Assembly (NCBI GenBank): GCA_947095585.1
Contig: OX352761.1
Location: forward strand, 27,371,777-27,435,776
Direction: 5' to 3'
Length of the DNA: 64,000 nt
DNA from: Nephrocerus scutellatus
Taxonomy: Eukaryota; Arthropoda; Insecta; Diptera; Pipunculidae
Shown: positions 11,874 to 24,106 of the stretch, in pieces
Layout: each line of letters opens with the position of its first letter
How positions within the stretch are numbered: the first letter of the stretch is position 1
Notes under the pieces: generated by a model
Seen by the model: the letters and a program-made list of their open reading frames with translations, nothing else
Database searches by the model: none
Told to the model about the DNA's origin: nothing
Program-made: the position numbers and the translations under genes

Positions 11874-14801
11874 TCAGCCTCTGTAATGTTGATTGCTGGC
11901 CTTCTCGTAGAAGGAGACGTCTTGATTATTAAAGATGTCGTCAAATCTAGCATCTGTGAATCCTCTGATGTTTATATAGCGGTGGCTTGGCTCGATTTCT
12001 TCGATTCTCAGTCCTTGCATCTCCGGACTTGGATGTGTTTCCAACCCATCAACGAATTTCTTTGCCATTCGGAACAAGTGGTCGGTTATGGGCAGCAGAC
12101 CTGCCGCGTCGTAATGCCTTGCACTCGAGACAAACTTATAGCTGTTTGGCACCCTCCAGAGTCCTGTACAGATCCTAAGTACCTTCCTTTCAAATAGGGA
12201 GATCTTCTTCATCGTTGTTGGTGAGACGGTGAACCATATGGGATAGCCATAGATTATCACTGGCCTGATGAGCTGCTTGTAGATGAGCAGCCTGGTGTTG
12301 TTTGACAGTCCGTTTCGCCTTCGTAGAAGCGGGTGCACCAAATGAAGGGCGTAATTAGCCTTTTTCAACGTTTTATCGATGTGGGCATTAAACTTGAGCC
12401 TCTCGGAGAAGTTTATTCCCAGGTACTTCGTCTCTGATTGGGTTTTTATAACTGTGTTGTCTGGAAGGGTGATTTTTAATCCTCTGCACCGGCTCACAAA
12501 ATTTTTTCTCCCTGTTCTTGTCCCTGGCACTCGGAAGCAGATGAGTTCCGTTTTGTTTGCATTTATCTTCAACCCCCACTTGAGGTAGTAGTCCCAAAGA
12601 TTTCGGAGGTGTTCCTCCACTCTTCGGGCAGCTATCTCAGGAGAGAGAGAAACGGCATACGTGATCGAGTCATCCGCGTAAAGCATGCTGCTTGTTCCGG
12701 CTGTATTGGTGGGTTGATCCGCCGTGTAGATGTTGAAAAGGACTGGGCCAAGTCTGGAACCTTGAGGAACTCCGGCTTTAATCCCTTTCCTAGTGGATGA
12801 GTCGCCAAAAATCTGTACAAAAAAAACCCTGTGAAAGAGAAAATTTTTAATTATTTTTACAATATAATTGGGGAAGCCAAATCTTATAAGTTTGAACAGT
12901 AGCCCGTTGATCCATACACTATCGAAGGCTTTTTCGATGTCTAGCAAACAGGCTACTGTACTGCTTTTAACGTTCAGTCCTCGAGTGACGTTACTGTGAA
13001 GTTTCAGCAGAGGGTGCATCGTAGAGTGCTTCTCACGGAAACCGAATTGAAAGGAAGGAATAAGGCCTCTTTCCGAACAAAATGTATTGATCTTTTTACG
13101 GATCAAAGACTCGAATACCTTACTGATACAACACAGTAAAGCTATTGGACGGTAACCAGTTACGCTTGAGCGGTCAGTTTTTTTGGGTACTGGTACTACT
13201 TTGGCCACCTTCCAGTTGTCTGGAAAGTAACCATTGTTAAGGCAATTGTTGAAAATGATGGTTAACATCAAGATTGCCATACCCGGTAACTTTTTAAGCA
13301 AAAAGTTAGAAATCCCGTCAATGCCCGATGATTTTTTTGAGTTTCCACTCATTATTAAATCACTGACTATAGCTGTTTTGGTAAACATTTCAACGTCTAC
13401 GGGCGCTCTAGCGGGGTTTTCTTCACTAAACCGCACTACAGGATTACTTGCAGAAGTGACGTCTTCCACAAGACTTTCCACCTCTTCCAAAAAATCTGGA
13501 AGATGCGTTGGTGGTCGGTCCGTAAAACTCCTTTCAAAATGGCAGGCAAAGGCTTCGGCTTTTTCAACAGGACTGGATGCTACTTGATCTCCAAACGTGA
13601 TACTTTCTGGAATGGAAATACGCTTTCCGACCAGAGCGTTCAGCTTCTTAAAAGCATCATGACCTGGTTTGATGTTCTGGAGTCGTTTGGTCAGGTCATC
13701 TTCCTGGTACTTCCGTAGTGCTTGACGAAGCATGTTCACTGTACAACGCAGTTGCGAAAGTACAGACTGGTATTCGTCATTGACTGTATTAAGAGTCCTG
13801 TTAAAAATCCTCTGAAGGCGCTTCCTCAGCCGTTGCTTGTGAGCATATATTGCCTGTATATGTCCAGGCAGGTGTTGGAAGCGATCCCTGCTGGTGCGTA
13901 TTGTTTTCTGCCGATTGATGGCTGTGTTTACCGCATTCTCGAAATTTCTTATAGCATCATTAATTTCGTAATTCTCCAGATTTCTGCAGTCTGCTGGCAT
14001 TGTTAAATCAGCTTCAACTTCAGATCTAAACCGGTTCCAGTTTACTTTCCTGAAGTTGATGTGTAGTTCAGATGGTGGTGTGACTTTCAAAATTCGCTGA
14101 TTCAACCTAACTCGAAGCTCTATGGCCATATGATCCGAGTCGCTATCGTGCGCCAAACATGAATAATTTGTTAATTCTGGAAGGATATTAATAAAATTTG
14201 TAGTTGCCAGAAAGAAATCCAGAGTTGACGGTGTCCGAGGGTACGTCTTCCGGGGCTGAGAAACTACAGCCATGGTATGCTGATGAGGATTTGAATCCAG
14301 CCAATCTGCAATAGCCTTTCCTTGACTGTTGCACACTTCATCTTGCCATCGGGTGTGTCTAGCGTTAAAGTCCCCTCCAACCACACAGTATGTGTGCCTA
14401 GAGGAGATGCCGTAGACAGTTTGCAGATCCCGTTGGATGTCTTCCCTCGTTGCGTTACAGTGATTGTATACAGATATCACCAGCAAGGTCTCAACCTCGT
14501 TGACTTTGATGCTGACAGCTGTTGCTTCTATGCTACGCAGCCCACTGATTTCTACCTTCTCGCCTGCCATAGTGTCCTTGATAAGGACCGCCGTCCCAGA
14601 GCGTCCACTGCTTTTGTCGACCCTGTGGATATTGTATCCGTCTGGACTGAACGGGTTTCTCCCTGTGAGGTTTGTTTCCTGTAAAAGAAGAATGTCAGGT
14701 TTATTAGTTTTAATAAATAATTTAAGTGTGATACGCCTTGCTAAAGAATAAATGGAGTTCACATTATATGAGAATATACTTATCCTGCTTATTGTGAACA
14801 T
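11874..14801 (-). CDS. LINE ORF2: APE endonuclease and reverse transcriptase
   Basis: 975 residues. The N-terminus (about 8-235) is an APE-type endonuclease: SYNVNSI, LLQETNL, the GGDFNARH active-site stretch and SDSDHMAIEL. The central reverse transcriptase (about 480-760) shows SSGIDGISNFLLKKLP, GYRPIALLCC, QFGFREKHST, DIEKAFDSVW, GVPQGSRLGPVLFNIY and the catalytic YADD. It nicks target DNA and primes reverse transcription there. No RNase H or C-terminal zinc knuckle is seen, which fits the jockey group. The start codon overlaps the end of ORF1 by 13 nt in another frame (ATGTTCACAATAA), suggesting coupled translation. No stop or frameshift interrupts it. Confidence 0.95.
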   Translation of the reverse strand: MFTISRISIFSYNVNSIYSLARRITLKLFIKTNKPDILLLQETNLTGRNPFSPDGYNIHRVDKSSGRSGTAVLIKDTMAGEKVEISGLRSIEATAVSIKVNEVETLLVISVYNHCNATREDIQRDLQTVYGISSRHTYCVVGGDFNARHTRWQDEVCNSQGKAIADWLDSNPHQHTMAVVSQPRKTYPRTPSTLDFFLATTNFINILPELTNYSCLAHDSDSDHMAIELRVRLNQRILKVTPPSELHINFRKVNWNRFRSEVEADLTMPADCRNLENYEINDAIRNFENAVNTAINRQKTIRTSRDRFQHLPGHIQAIYAHKQRLRKRLQRIFNRTLNTVNDEYQSVLSQLRCTVNMLRQALRKYQEDDLTKRLQNIKPGHDAFKKLNALVGKRISIPESITFGDQVASSPVEKAEAFACHFERSFTDRPPTHLPDFLEEVESLVEDVTSASNPVVRFSEENPARAPVDVEMFTKTAIVSDLIMSGNSKKSSGIDGISNFLLKKLPGMAILMLTIIFNNCLNNGYFPDNWKVAKVVPVPKKTDRSSVTGYRPIALLCCISKVFESLIRKKINTFCSERGLIPSFQFGFREKHSTMHPLLKLHSNVTRGLNVKSSTVACLLDIEKAFDSVWINGLLFKLIRFGFPNYIVKIIKNFLFHRVFFVQIFGDSSTRKGIKAGVPQGSRLGPVLFNIYTADQPTNTAGTSSMLYADDSITYAVSLSPEIAARRVEEHLRNLWDYYLKWGLKINANKTELICFRVPGTRTGRKNFVSRCRGLKITLPDNTVIKTQSETKYLGINFSERLKFNAHIDKTLKKANYALHLVHPLLRRRNGLSNNTRLLIYKQLIRPVIIYGYPIWFTVSPTTMKKISLFERKVLRICTGLWRVPNSYKFVSSARHYDAAGLLPITDHLFRMAKKFVDGLETHPSPEMQGLRIEEIEPSHRYINIRGFTDARFDDIFNNQDVSFYEKASNQHYRG

Positions 14802-16330
14802 AATTCACAAATAAGTCGACCCAAAACGGTTGTTTTGGACCTGTCATCAAGGCTGCTATAATTAGCAGGCACGACTTTTCTTGCCTTCTGCAAAATTGTA
14901 AAAAGGTCTGCGCCGAATAACCTTTCAGTGTCGTCAAAAATATTAGTTTTTTCAGTAGATGGAGCCGTTTTTAAAGCTTGCTTCTTCACTGGTTTACTGC
15001 ATTCTTGGATGGTTGGTGGTGGTTTGTTGCTAGTTGCTGGCTTGCTAGCAACTGCATTACCCATAGCAGCTATACTAGCAAAGCTAACTCCTTTCACTAT
15101 CGCTTTTGCAGCAGATTTCTGGGCGAACTTATGCTGCTCAATCTTCTTTTGGGCGGTTTTTACTTTTTCCGCCATTTTTTCTTTATATTTAGGACATCCC
15201 CGATAGTTTGCAGGATGTCCAGTTTTTTGACAATTTGTGCAGAAAACGTTGTCGTCTTTATTGTTGTCAGCGTTTCTCGGGCAATGTCCAGGTAAGTGCT
15301 CGTCCTTGCACTTAACACATCTATATTTCATACCGCAATTGCTTGCGACATGTCCAAACTTTTGGCAATTTTTGCATTGGGTAATGCCTGCTGGTTTTAG
15401 CTTTTCCCAATGCACCAGCTGGTTCATCAGGAGGGTTTTTGAGCATACTGCTGCCTTATCGCAGTTCTTCTCAAGCTCTACAATGAAATGGTTAAATTTC
15501 CTGTCGTTCCTCTGTGATTTGAAGGGTTTGACCTCCACTACAGGGACACCCTCTGCCGTCAACGCTTCCTTGACATCCTCAGTGTCAAAGGAGTGGTGAA
15601 TACCTTTAAGGACCAACAATTCTTTCCTGTCCTCCTTAGTGGTATAGGTGTTGAATTCAGTCTTTCCCGACTGTAGGAAAGACCGAATTCGCTGGTGGCC
15701 GTCTTTGTTCATGGCCGTAACGACCGATTTGCTGCTATTGATGTTGCGAATTCTGCAACTAATATTGGCACTCTTCGTGAACTTTGAGAGTTCAGCGACG
15801 TTCAGTCTGAAGCAGACAATTGGTGGCATAGCAAATGGTTTAGTTGTTGGTCCAGTACTCTGAGTGCTAATGTTCCCTTGAGCGGTTGGTTGGGATGACT
15901 GCACCGTTCTACGTTGCACCTCTTTTGGTTTTGTTGTATGCTCGACAACAACTGGTTTTGGCGCAATCCTGACATCATTAGCTACTGCAGCCGGAGATGA
16001 AGTTGGTGGTGATGAAGGCCTGGAACTAGCAGACAATCTTCTTCTTTTTGCCTTTACTGGCATGGTTTCGGGAGATGATCGATCTTTGCGACTATCTTCT
16101 TCGCTAAAATTGTCCTCTCCGCCGCTACTGGCTTCGGACGCTTCATTATCCGATTCCTCGACAACGCTCATTGTTTCCTCCTCTGAAGTCGCTGAATCGC
16201 ACAGCTGGTTCACTTCATCCAGCCTTCGGTACAATGACAACAGGAAATCCCCACCATGGTTGGTGACTTGTTCCTTAATTAAGGATAAGACCTCGTTGAC
16301 TTTTTCCTTCCTTTTTGCTTTTTTCCCCAT
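14789..16330 (-). CDS. LINE ORF1: gag-like nucleic-acid-binding protein
   Basis: 513 residues. The N-terminal third is acidic then Ser/Pro/Lys rich with a basic KAKRRRL stretch (possible nuclear signal). The middle has the region that precedes zinc knuckles in jockey gag proteins (LKGIHHSFDTEDVKEAL, VVEVKPFKSQRNDRKFNHF). Three CCHC-type knuckles follow: CKNCQKFGHVASNC, CVKCKDEHLPGHC and CTNCQKTGHPANYRGC. It would coat element RNA. The MGKKAKRKEK start lies 233 bp from the element 5' end and is the first long-frame ATG. Confidence 0.93.
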   Translation of the reverse strand: MGKKAKRKEKVNEVLSLIKEQVTNHGGDFLLSLYRRLDEVNQLCDSATSEEETMSVVEESDNEASEASSGGEDNFSEEDSRKDRSSPETMPVKAKRRRLSASSRPSSPPTSSPAAVANDVRIAPKPVVVEHTTKPKEVQRRTVQSSQPTAQGNISTQSTGPTTKPFAMPPIVCFRLNVAELSKFTKSANISCRIRNINSSKSVVTAMNKDGHQRIRSFLQSGKTEFNTYTTKEDRKELLVLKGIHHSFDTEDVKEALTAEGVPVVEVKPFKSQRNDRKFNHFIVELEKNCDKAAVCSKTLLMNQLVHWEKLKPAGITQCKNCQKFGHVASNCGMKYRCVKCKDEHLPGHCPRNADNNKDDNVFCTNCQKTGHPANYRGCPKYKEKMAEKVKTAQKKIEQHKFAQKSAAKAIVKGVSFASIAAMGNAVASKPATSNKPPPTIQECSKPVKKQALKTAPSTEKTNIFDDTERLFGADLFTILQKARKVVPANYSSLDDRSKTTVLGRLICELCSQ

Positions 16331-16563
16331 GTTATAGGGCTGATTGAAGGAAAACCTTTTCTGAAAATAAATTCTAATAACTGGAAAAGAAAAATATTCC
16401 TGAAATTAAAAAATAATTAGTGAAATAATAAAAAAATAAAAAGTAATAGGTAGCGAAATGCTCGCTTTTGGTTTTGGGGTTTTTTTTTAATCGGTAGCAG
16501 GTAGCTAGACGATATGATGCGTGATCTGCGTGTGCTCGTGTTGAGCGCTCGATGAGTATGATG

Positions 16564-16578
16564 ATGATGAATTTTGGT
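16564..16578. repeat. LINE target-site duplication, 5' side
   Basis: ATGATGAATTTTGGT, matching 11574-11588. By comparison with unit 1 it contains the inferred H4 start nucleotide (about 16568). Confidence 0.95.
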
Positions 16579-16590
16579 ACAAATGTGCCT

Positions 16591-16601
16591 CTATTTATAT
16601 A
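16591..16601 (-). promoter_or_regulatory. Displaced H4 TATA box, now upstream of the LINE
   Basis: TATATAAATAG on the minus strand. The inferred start is about 30 nt downstream, near 16568, so the message would begin in the target duplication and enter the LINE after about 5 nt. The H3 TATA (TATAAATA, 16720-16727) on the plus strand is undisturbed. Confidence 0.85.
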
Positions 16602-16693
16602 ATTGGGCATCGTCATCGGCATAGGCAAATAATAAGAAAATTGAATAAGAATGGGAAAAAGGCACTTCCATCTCTTTCATACATCCGAGTTAA

Positions 16694-17233
<540 letters not shown>

Positions 17234-17306
17234 AGTGGCAATTATGTTGCTGGTTAATACATTACATCTGCATAATTGACTGGTGATAAAAAAATTAAAT
17301 AAAATC

Positions 17307-17322
17307 GGTCCTTTTCAGGACC
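17307..17322 (+). terminator. Histone mRNA 3' stem-loop (last H3)
   Basis: GGTCCTTTTCAGGACC with the AAAGGGAAGA purine element after it. Confidence 0.95.
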
Positions 17323-17512
17323 ACAAAATATAATTTATAAAGGGAAGATCTCATCATAGTTTTGAATAAACATATTATTTACTACCTATTTTATCAGATT
17401 ACTCGCTATTCATAATTGAGGTGTCACAAAATCTGTATATGTATGAACTTATCGGTTTTTTTGAAAGGGAAACACTACAGAACCCATTTTTCCTACTGGG
17501 GGTTGATTATGT

Positions 17513-19660
17513 AAGCATTTCGAGTTTCGAATGACGTCACTTTTGTCGCAATTACGACTAAACGCGATTATTGAGACATTCGACTATTCGTAGTCTCGAC
17601 TTGATTGTTGGTGTTTCAGTCGAACACCATTTGGATTTCGACTGGGAAATAAATGTAATTAAAATGATTATTTCTGTATGAAATCAATCGCGTAAATAAC
17701 TTTTAAGTGATATTTTTTATTTTTTTTAATGTTATTTATAAAATTATCACTAAAATAAAAACAAATATTTAGAATTTTAAATATATTATGCTGCTACATT
17801 CATTTGAGTGACGCAAGCAGCGCCGACCGATTGGCGTTTTTTTAGTTACTACGTATTTGTAATTTTGTCAATACAAAGTAAACAAGTATAAACAACAACA
17901 AAACATGCAATTTAAAATGGCGATATCGGGCAATAGCTTTAGTTCGAAAAATTTTTGTAGTACATGCTTACATAGTTGCGTTATGTCGAAACTACGACTT
18001 TGAGCATTTCGACTTGTCGTAAGTCGAAATACGACAGATAAGCATTTCGAGTTTCGAATGACGTCACTTTTGTCGCAATTACGACTAAACGCGATTATTG
18101 AGACATACGACTATTCGTAGTCTCGACTTAATTGTTGGTGTTTCAGTCGAACACCATTTGGATTTCGACTGGGAAATAAATGTAATTAAAATGATTATTT
18201 CTGTATGAAATCAATCGCGTAAATAACTTTTAAGTGATATTTTTTATTTTTTTTAATGTTATTTATAAAATTATCACTAAAATAAAAACAAATATTTAGA
18301 ATTTTAAATATATTATGCTGCTACATTCATTTGAGTGACGCAAGCAGCGCCGACCGATTGGCGTTTTTTAGTTACTACGTATTTGTAATTTTGTCAATAC
18401 AAAGTAAACAAGTATAAACAACAACAAAACATGCGATTTAAAATGGCGATATCGGGCAATAGCTTTAGTTCGAAAAATTTTTGTAGTACATGCTTACATA
18501 GTTGCGTTATGTCGAAACTACGACTTTGAGCATTTCGACTTGTCGTAAGTCGAAATACGACAGATAAGCATTTCGAGTTTCGAATGACGTCACTTTTGTC
18601 GCAATTACGACTAAACGCGATTATTGAGACATACGACTATTCGTAGTCTCGACTTAATTGTTGGTGTTTCAGTCGAACATCATTTGGATTTCGACTGGGA
18701 AATAAATGTAATTAAAATGATTATTTCTGTATGAAATCAATCGCGTAAATAACTTTTAAGTGATATTTTTTATTTTTTTTAATGTTATTTATAAAATTAT
18801 CACTAAAATAAAAACAAATATTTAGAATTTTAAATATATTATGCTGCTACATTCATTTGAGTGACGCAAGCAGCGCCGACCGATTGGCGTTTTTTTAGTT
18901 ACTACGTATTTGTAATTTTGTCAATACAAAGTAAACAAGTATAAACAACAACAAAACATGCGATTTAAAATGGCGATATCGGGCAATAGCTTTAGTTCGA
19001 AAAATTTTTGTAGTACATGCTTACATAGTTGCGTTATGTCGAAACTACGACTTTGAGCATTTCGACTTGTCGTAAGTCGAAATACGACAGATAAGCATTT
19101 CGAGTTTCGAATGACGTCACTTTTGTCGCAATTACGAATAAACGCGATTATTGAGACATACGACTATTCGTAGTCTCGACTTAATTGTTGGTGTTTCAGT
19201 CGAACACCATTTGGATTTCGACTGGGAAATAAATGTAATTAAAATGTAAATTAAATGTAATTAAAATCATACAGAAATATATGAAATCAATCGCGTAAAT
19301 AACTTTTAAGTGATATTTTTTTATTTTTTTTAATGTTATTTATAAAATTATCACTAAAATAAAAACAAATATTTAGAATTTTAAATATATTATGCTGCTA
19401 CATTAGTACATTCATTTGAGTGACGCAAGCAGCGCCGACCGATTGGCGTTTTTTTAGTTACTACGTATTTGTAATTTTGTCAATACAAAGTAATCAAGTA
19501 TAAACAACAACAAAACATGCAATTTAAAATGGCGATATCGGGCAATAGCTTTAGTTCGAAAAATTTTTGTAGTACATGCTTACATAATTGCGTTATGTCG
19601 AAACTACGACTTTGAGCATTTCGACTTGTCGTAAGTCGAAAGTCGAAATACGACAGATAC
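17513..19660. repeat. Expanded 527-bp tandem repeat at array boundary
   Basis: Four head-to-tail copies start with AAGCATTTCGAG at 17513, 18040, 18566 and 19093 (period 526-527 bp). The last has a small local duplication near 19240-19275. Inner units have only about 1.5 copies, the second internally deleted. Each copy carries TGACGTCA, a GACTA-TTCG-TAGTC hairpin and an AT-rich middle. No H2B follows: the histone unit is truncated here. Confidence 0.95.
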
Positions 19661-20093
19661 ATAATCGGCCCCCTGAGGGGTCGAAAAATTTTTGTAGTAC
19701 ATGCTTACATAATTGCGTTATGTCGAAACTACGACTTTGAGCATTTCGACTTGTCGTAAGTCGAAAGTAGAAATACGACAGTTACATAATCGGCCCCTGT
19801 ATAATTTGAGAGATTTATCCAACTTTATCATTAACTACAACAAAAACACATGCAACAAAGCAATTTAAGCAAAAGATTCTCGCTTTTCGCGTTGCCGAAA
19901 AAAAATCTGAAATCTCCTCGAGCGCAGATTTCTAAAACAAAAAAAACTGCATTAGGTTTTTCTCTCATGTCTCGTCTATTGTAGCCGTTGTTGATTAATG
20001 TAATTATTTATCAGTTGTCCCAAATGAATTTAAACTATTTTACAATTTCTTGTGTTATTATAAGTTGTTTTTATTTTATTTGAACTGAATTAA
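19661..20093. repeat. Array edge and NDUFAF7 upstream region
   Basis: A further partial copy of the 527-bp repeat end lies at about 19679-19794. GATTATGTAA at the left end of the element is mirrored by TTACATAATC here, so this may be the element's other terminus. A MITE family 1 relic follows (about 19800-19950: GAGAGATTTATCC, AGATTCTCGC, GCGCAGATTT). The rest is the presumed promoter of the gene at 20094; no TATA is evident. Confidence 0.5.
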
Positions 20094-21563
20094 ATGTGCA
20101 TTAAAATGAATAAATCGCTCACCCAGGCCAAGAGTTTTTTTCGTTTCAACAGCTACAAAGCGGTACGAAGGCCGGATATATCAGTCAATAGGAAACTTAC
20201 TGCACCACAAGTAAATGCAACTTCCAAGGATAATGATGGTTCTAACCTAACAACATATCTTCGCGCAAAAATCTTAGCAACAGGACCAGTCACAGTAGCT
20301 GACTACATGAAAGAAGTACTTACGAACCCATATGCCGGGTACTATATGAATCGTGATGTTTTTGGTCGAGAAGGTGATTTTATTACATCACCCGAAGTTT
20401 GCCAAATTTTTGGGGAGGTATATTATAATATGCGTTATATTTTTGAGCAAACCTTTAAAAACCTTCCAGCTTGTTGCCGTCTGGTGTCTTACGGAATGGC
20501 GCAAACTTGGCTCACCTTCACCCTTTCAAATAGTCGAACTAGGACCCGGGCGAGGGACTTTATCTCGAGACCTCCTAAATGTGTTATCACATTTCAAACT
20601 CGGTGGAATTTTCTCTTTACATATGGTTGAAATAAGCCCGTTTTTAAGCAAAATGCAAGCACAGATATTGTGTTTAGACTATAAAGAATTTACCGATGCG
20701 GAACAGCAGTTTACTTATTATATGAAGGGGGAAACTGTTTCTGGAATCGAAATATTTTGGTACAAAAGGCTTGAAGATGTCCCACGCCAATTTTCTATAG
20801 TCATAGCTCATGAATTCTTTGACGCATTACCGGTGCACAAATTGCAACAAGACAATGGCAAATGGAAAGAAGTGTTAATTGATATTGATCCACAGGATAT
20901 AAATAAATTTCGCTATGTTATATCTAAAGATCAGACACCAATTTCTAAAATCTTTCAACCAGTCGAGAATGAAACAAGGCAATGTTTAGAGTATTCACTG
21001 GAGGCTGATCGTATTGTGTCGATAATCGCAGAGCGATTTGAAAACGACGGTGGGATTGGTCTCATAATGGATTATGGGCATTCCGGCGAAAAGTCAGATA
21101 CTTTTAGAGTGAGCAAGTTTATAAACAAATTCAGTTTGTATAAGTCCTCTAATTTCAGGCATTTAAAAAACACCAACTTCATGATCCTTTGGTAGAACCC
21201 GGTTCAGCTGATCTCACAGCAGATGTCGACTTTCGACAGTTGAAGCGTGTTGCTGAGCAAGCGAGAGGAGTACTGGGATTCGGCCCTGTTGAGCAAGGCT
21301 TTTTTCTAAAGGAAATGGAGGGTGATGTACGACTGAAAGTAAGTTTAATAGAATTTGCCTGCATTTTATAGTGTATTACCCGTCATTTTATATTAAAGAT
21401 TCTATTGGAAAACGCCCTTCCCGAAAATCGTGATAGAATAGAATCTGGTTACAAAATGCTTACGGAGCCAAAGGGAATGGGCTCACGATTCAAATTCTTT
21501 TCTATATTTCCAGCTGTGTTGAAGGACCATATCGCAAAATATCCTATATCCGGTTTTAATTAA
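20094..21563 (+). CDS. NDUFAF7: NDUFAF7 (mitochondrial complex I assembly methyltransferase)
   Basis: Exons read as 20094-20417, 20470-21108, 21159-21338 and 21399-21563, all phase-0 with GT/AG, giving 435 residues (human protein about 441). A basic N-terminus (RFNSYKAVRRPDISVNRK) suits a mitochondrial presequence. ADYMKEVLTNPYAGYYM, GDFITSPEVCQIFGE and the SAM-binding ELGPGRGTL (131-139) are family signatures. It dimethylates an arginine of the complex I subunit NDUFS2 during assembly. A second Met (residue 5) could be the start. The introns are 52, 50 and 60 bp. It is the first unique gene beyond the histone array and ends 88 bp from the convergent golgin. Confidence 0.92.
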
Positions 21564-21651
21564 AGAAAAATGTGATAACTTTTAAACAAATAACATAGTC
21601 TTATTATAGCAATGAAATAAAGTAAGAAATAAATCTTATCGTCTCAAGTTA

Positions 21652-23841
21652 TTATTTTTTACATAAAGCAGCATTAATGGCCTGTACTTCAGAGGGCGTA
21701 AACTGGAGAACCGCACCGATTGCATTAACCATGTGCCGTTTTCCATCGACATCTTTAGTCGAAATGAAACTAATTACCACGTTTTTTAAATACTCTAAAT
21801 TAGCACCTTCACGTGTTTTGCACCGTTCAAGGCTGTAATAAGTTTTAATTAACGATAATCAAAAAGTTTAAAAATTGCCAAAGCTTACCGATCGACATGG
21901 GTTTCTAAAGCAACAATTTGTTCACTTAAATCCTCTTGCGCGCTAACCTTATCTTGAATGGCCTTGCGGAGTGAAGTCTCGGCGGCATACTTCGCTTTTC
22001 GTAGTGCACAAATTTCGATATCCTTGCGTGCAATTTCGTTGGCGTAATGTAGCATGTGACAATTCTCCCCAATAGTAATGCCAGAGCTTGGTGATGCTTT
22101 CTTGTCACTATGTTTTATTTGTCCCTTGCAAGGGGGCACGTCTCCAAACTCCGTTCCATAATCGGATCCATTTTCAGATGGTGCAAGTGTCGCCGATGCA
22201 GTTGTAATTTGATAAGGGGGAGCAAAAACTTCAAACGAAGTTTGTAAAGTTTTGATTTCGTTCTCTTTTTCGTCAAGTAAGTGTAACGATCGAACTCTTT
22301 GCTTTTGCAACTGTTGTTCGATTTCATTAAGCTTAACACGACATTCATTTTCCGTTTCGGCCAGGGTATCCTTCCATTTTAATCGCTCTTCCTTGACAGC
22401 TTGCCGTAACTTTTCCGCTTGCTGCTTGAGTTCAATCTCTTGTTCGTCTATATTTCGATTTAATACTTTTACTTTATCTTGCAAAGTTGCGATATGGGAC
22501 TTTTGAATTTGAATTTTGTCCTCAAGATTAAGAATTTCCGTGTTTCTTGCCTCCAACTGCAACTGCATGCGGTTTAAATCTTCTTGGCATTGCGCATGAT
22601 CAGTTCCAATGGAAAATATCTTGCTAATATCTATAGGAGCTGTGGAGTGTACATTCTCCATGATAAGTAAATTCTTCAAGCGTACTATTTCATCTACAAC
22701 TACTGATGAGTCTGTTATATGTTGTACTGGTTCCTTTGGTACAGTAACAACAACCCCTTCGTTGTGACTACCAGTTTGAACTAAATTTTGTATTTTCTTT
22801 TTAAGAACTAAAATGCTTTCCTGGTCTTGTAGGCGCAAGCGATCGTAAGTACCGACTGTCGTGCTAAGCTCAGCCAAGCGAGCCTCTAAGTTTGCAACCC
22901 GATCCTCATGAATTGCTGCCAGTTTCTTGCTCTGCTCCTCCGCTAAATAAGCGCGACGTTGCTCGCTCTTTATTGCGATCGCATGTTGCTCTTTCAATTG
23001 GAACATTTCAGTTTGAACCTGCCTAAGTATGGCGGCACTATCAGCAGGTACCTCTGGTTCACCATCTTTGTTATTGTTTATTTCTAACTGTTTGATGCGA
23101 TTCCTTGCTTCCTTCAGTTGCGCATTTAGTTCCTTTATTCGACTACTGCTGTCACTTGTGGATTCGGCGGTTGCAAGCTGTGTTTTAAAATTGTTCAGTT
23201 GCATTTCAATATTCTCTTTGAGATGCCGCTCATCAGCATATAATTTCTGAAGTTCGCGTATCATCAGCATATGGTTATTGGTTTCTTTTTCTCGCTCCTG
23301 GCGTTCAACAATGAGTTTTGCTTTAAAATTTTCTACTTCTACCTTTGCACGTTCTTCTGATACTTTGCTTTTCTCCAGCATTTCATTGATTTGTGTGTCT
23401 TTTTTTTGCAGCTGCTGCCTTAATTGCTTTTTGTCGCCCTGAAAGGATGCTTCCATGCGTGATTTCTCAGCGGAAAGAGTTGCTAGTGAATTCATTAGCG
23501 TAATGATTTGTGTTTTCAAAACATCTTCGTCCTTTAGCACCGATGGCTTAGATAAAGAATTTTTCTCGATTGCGATGTCGCCATGAGTGTCTGTTTTTAC
23601 TTCGGTAGTAACCTCTTTATTGTTTGTTATTGCTGCTAAGCTCGATTCCAACGCTTCTTTTTCTTTAAGAAGTCCTTTATAAGCAGTAACAACATCTATA
23701 AAGTTAAACATATAACAGCGATTGCTCTTTACTGCTTCCATACAAATTAATATTATTACCTTTCAGTCGGGTTTCATACCGCGTTAAATGTTCCTTTTGT
23801 GATGCGACAAGTGATTCCAGATCGCGTTTAGATCGCTCCAT
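21652..23841 (-). CDS. GRIP-domain golgin (GCC88-like)
   Basis: Exons (minus) 23760-23841, 21889-23695 and 21652-21832 give 689 residues. Residues about 1-620 are almost entirely coiled coil, rich in Lys, Glu and Gln. The last exon encodes a GRIP domain, REGANLEYLKNVVISFI then MVNAIGAVLQFTPSEV, with the conserved tyrosine at 644. GRIP domains bind Arl1-GTP and place golgins on the trans-Golgi, where the coiled coil tethers vesicles. Length and the NLEYLKN motif fit GCC1/GCC88 best; golgin-97 is the alternative. The long second exon alone would give a protein lacking GRIP, so the short last exon matters. Confidence 0.88.
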
Positions 23842-24106
23842 TGGAAATTACAAATTTACAAGTTACAACTAAATAATTTGAAGTGCTAACAATTTATTAA
23901 ATAGTGAAAGTCCACAGAGCGCAGATATGTACGGGGCTTGTTTATGTATGTATAAACATTCTTAATGCAAATTGCAATATTGTTTAAAAAACGACTGACG
24001 GTCACTGTTGACGGAACACGAAGCTGTAGCCGTAGCGTTTAGCGTAGCAGTAGCAATAAGCATTGACAGACTATCGAATTAGAAGTATATGTATAACCGT
24101 GGATAT
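23842..24106. other. Golgin 5' flank
   Basis: About 265 bp upstream of the golgin ATG, AT-rich, with no evident TATA box and no other gene. Confidence 0.5.

Noticed and set aside
11886..14751. Plus-strand frames over the LINE (up to 120 codons)
   Set aside because: They are antisense shadows of ORF1 and ORF2.
22252..23250. Plus-strand Ser/Cys-rich frames over the golgin
   Set aside because: Antisense of the coiled-coil coding sequence.
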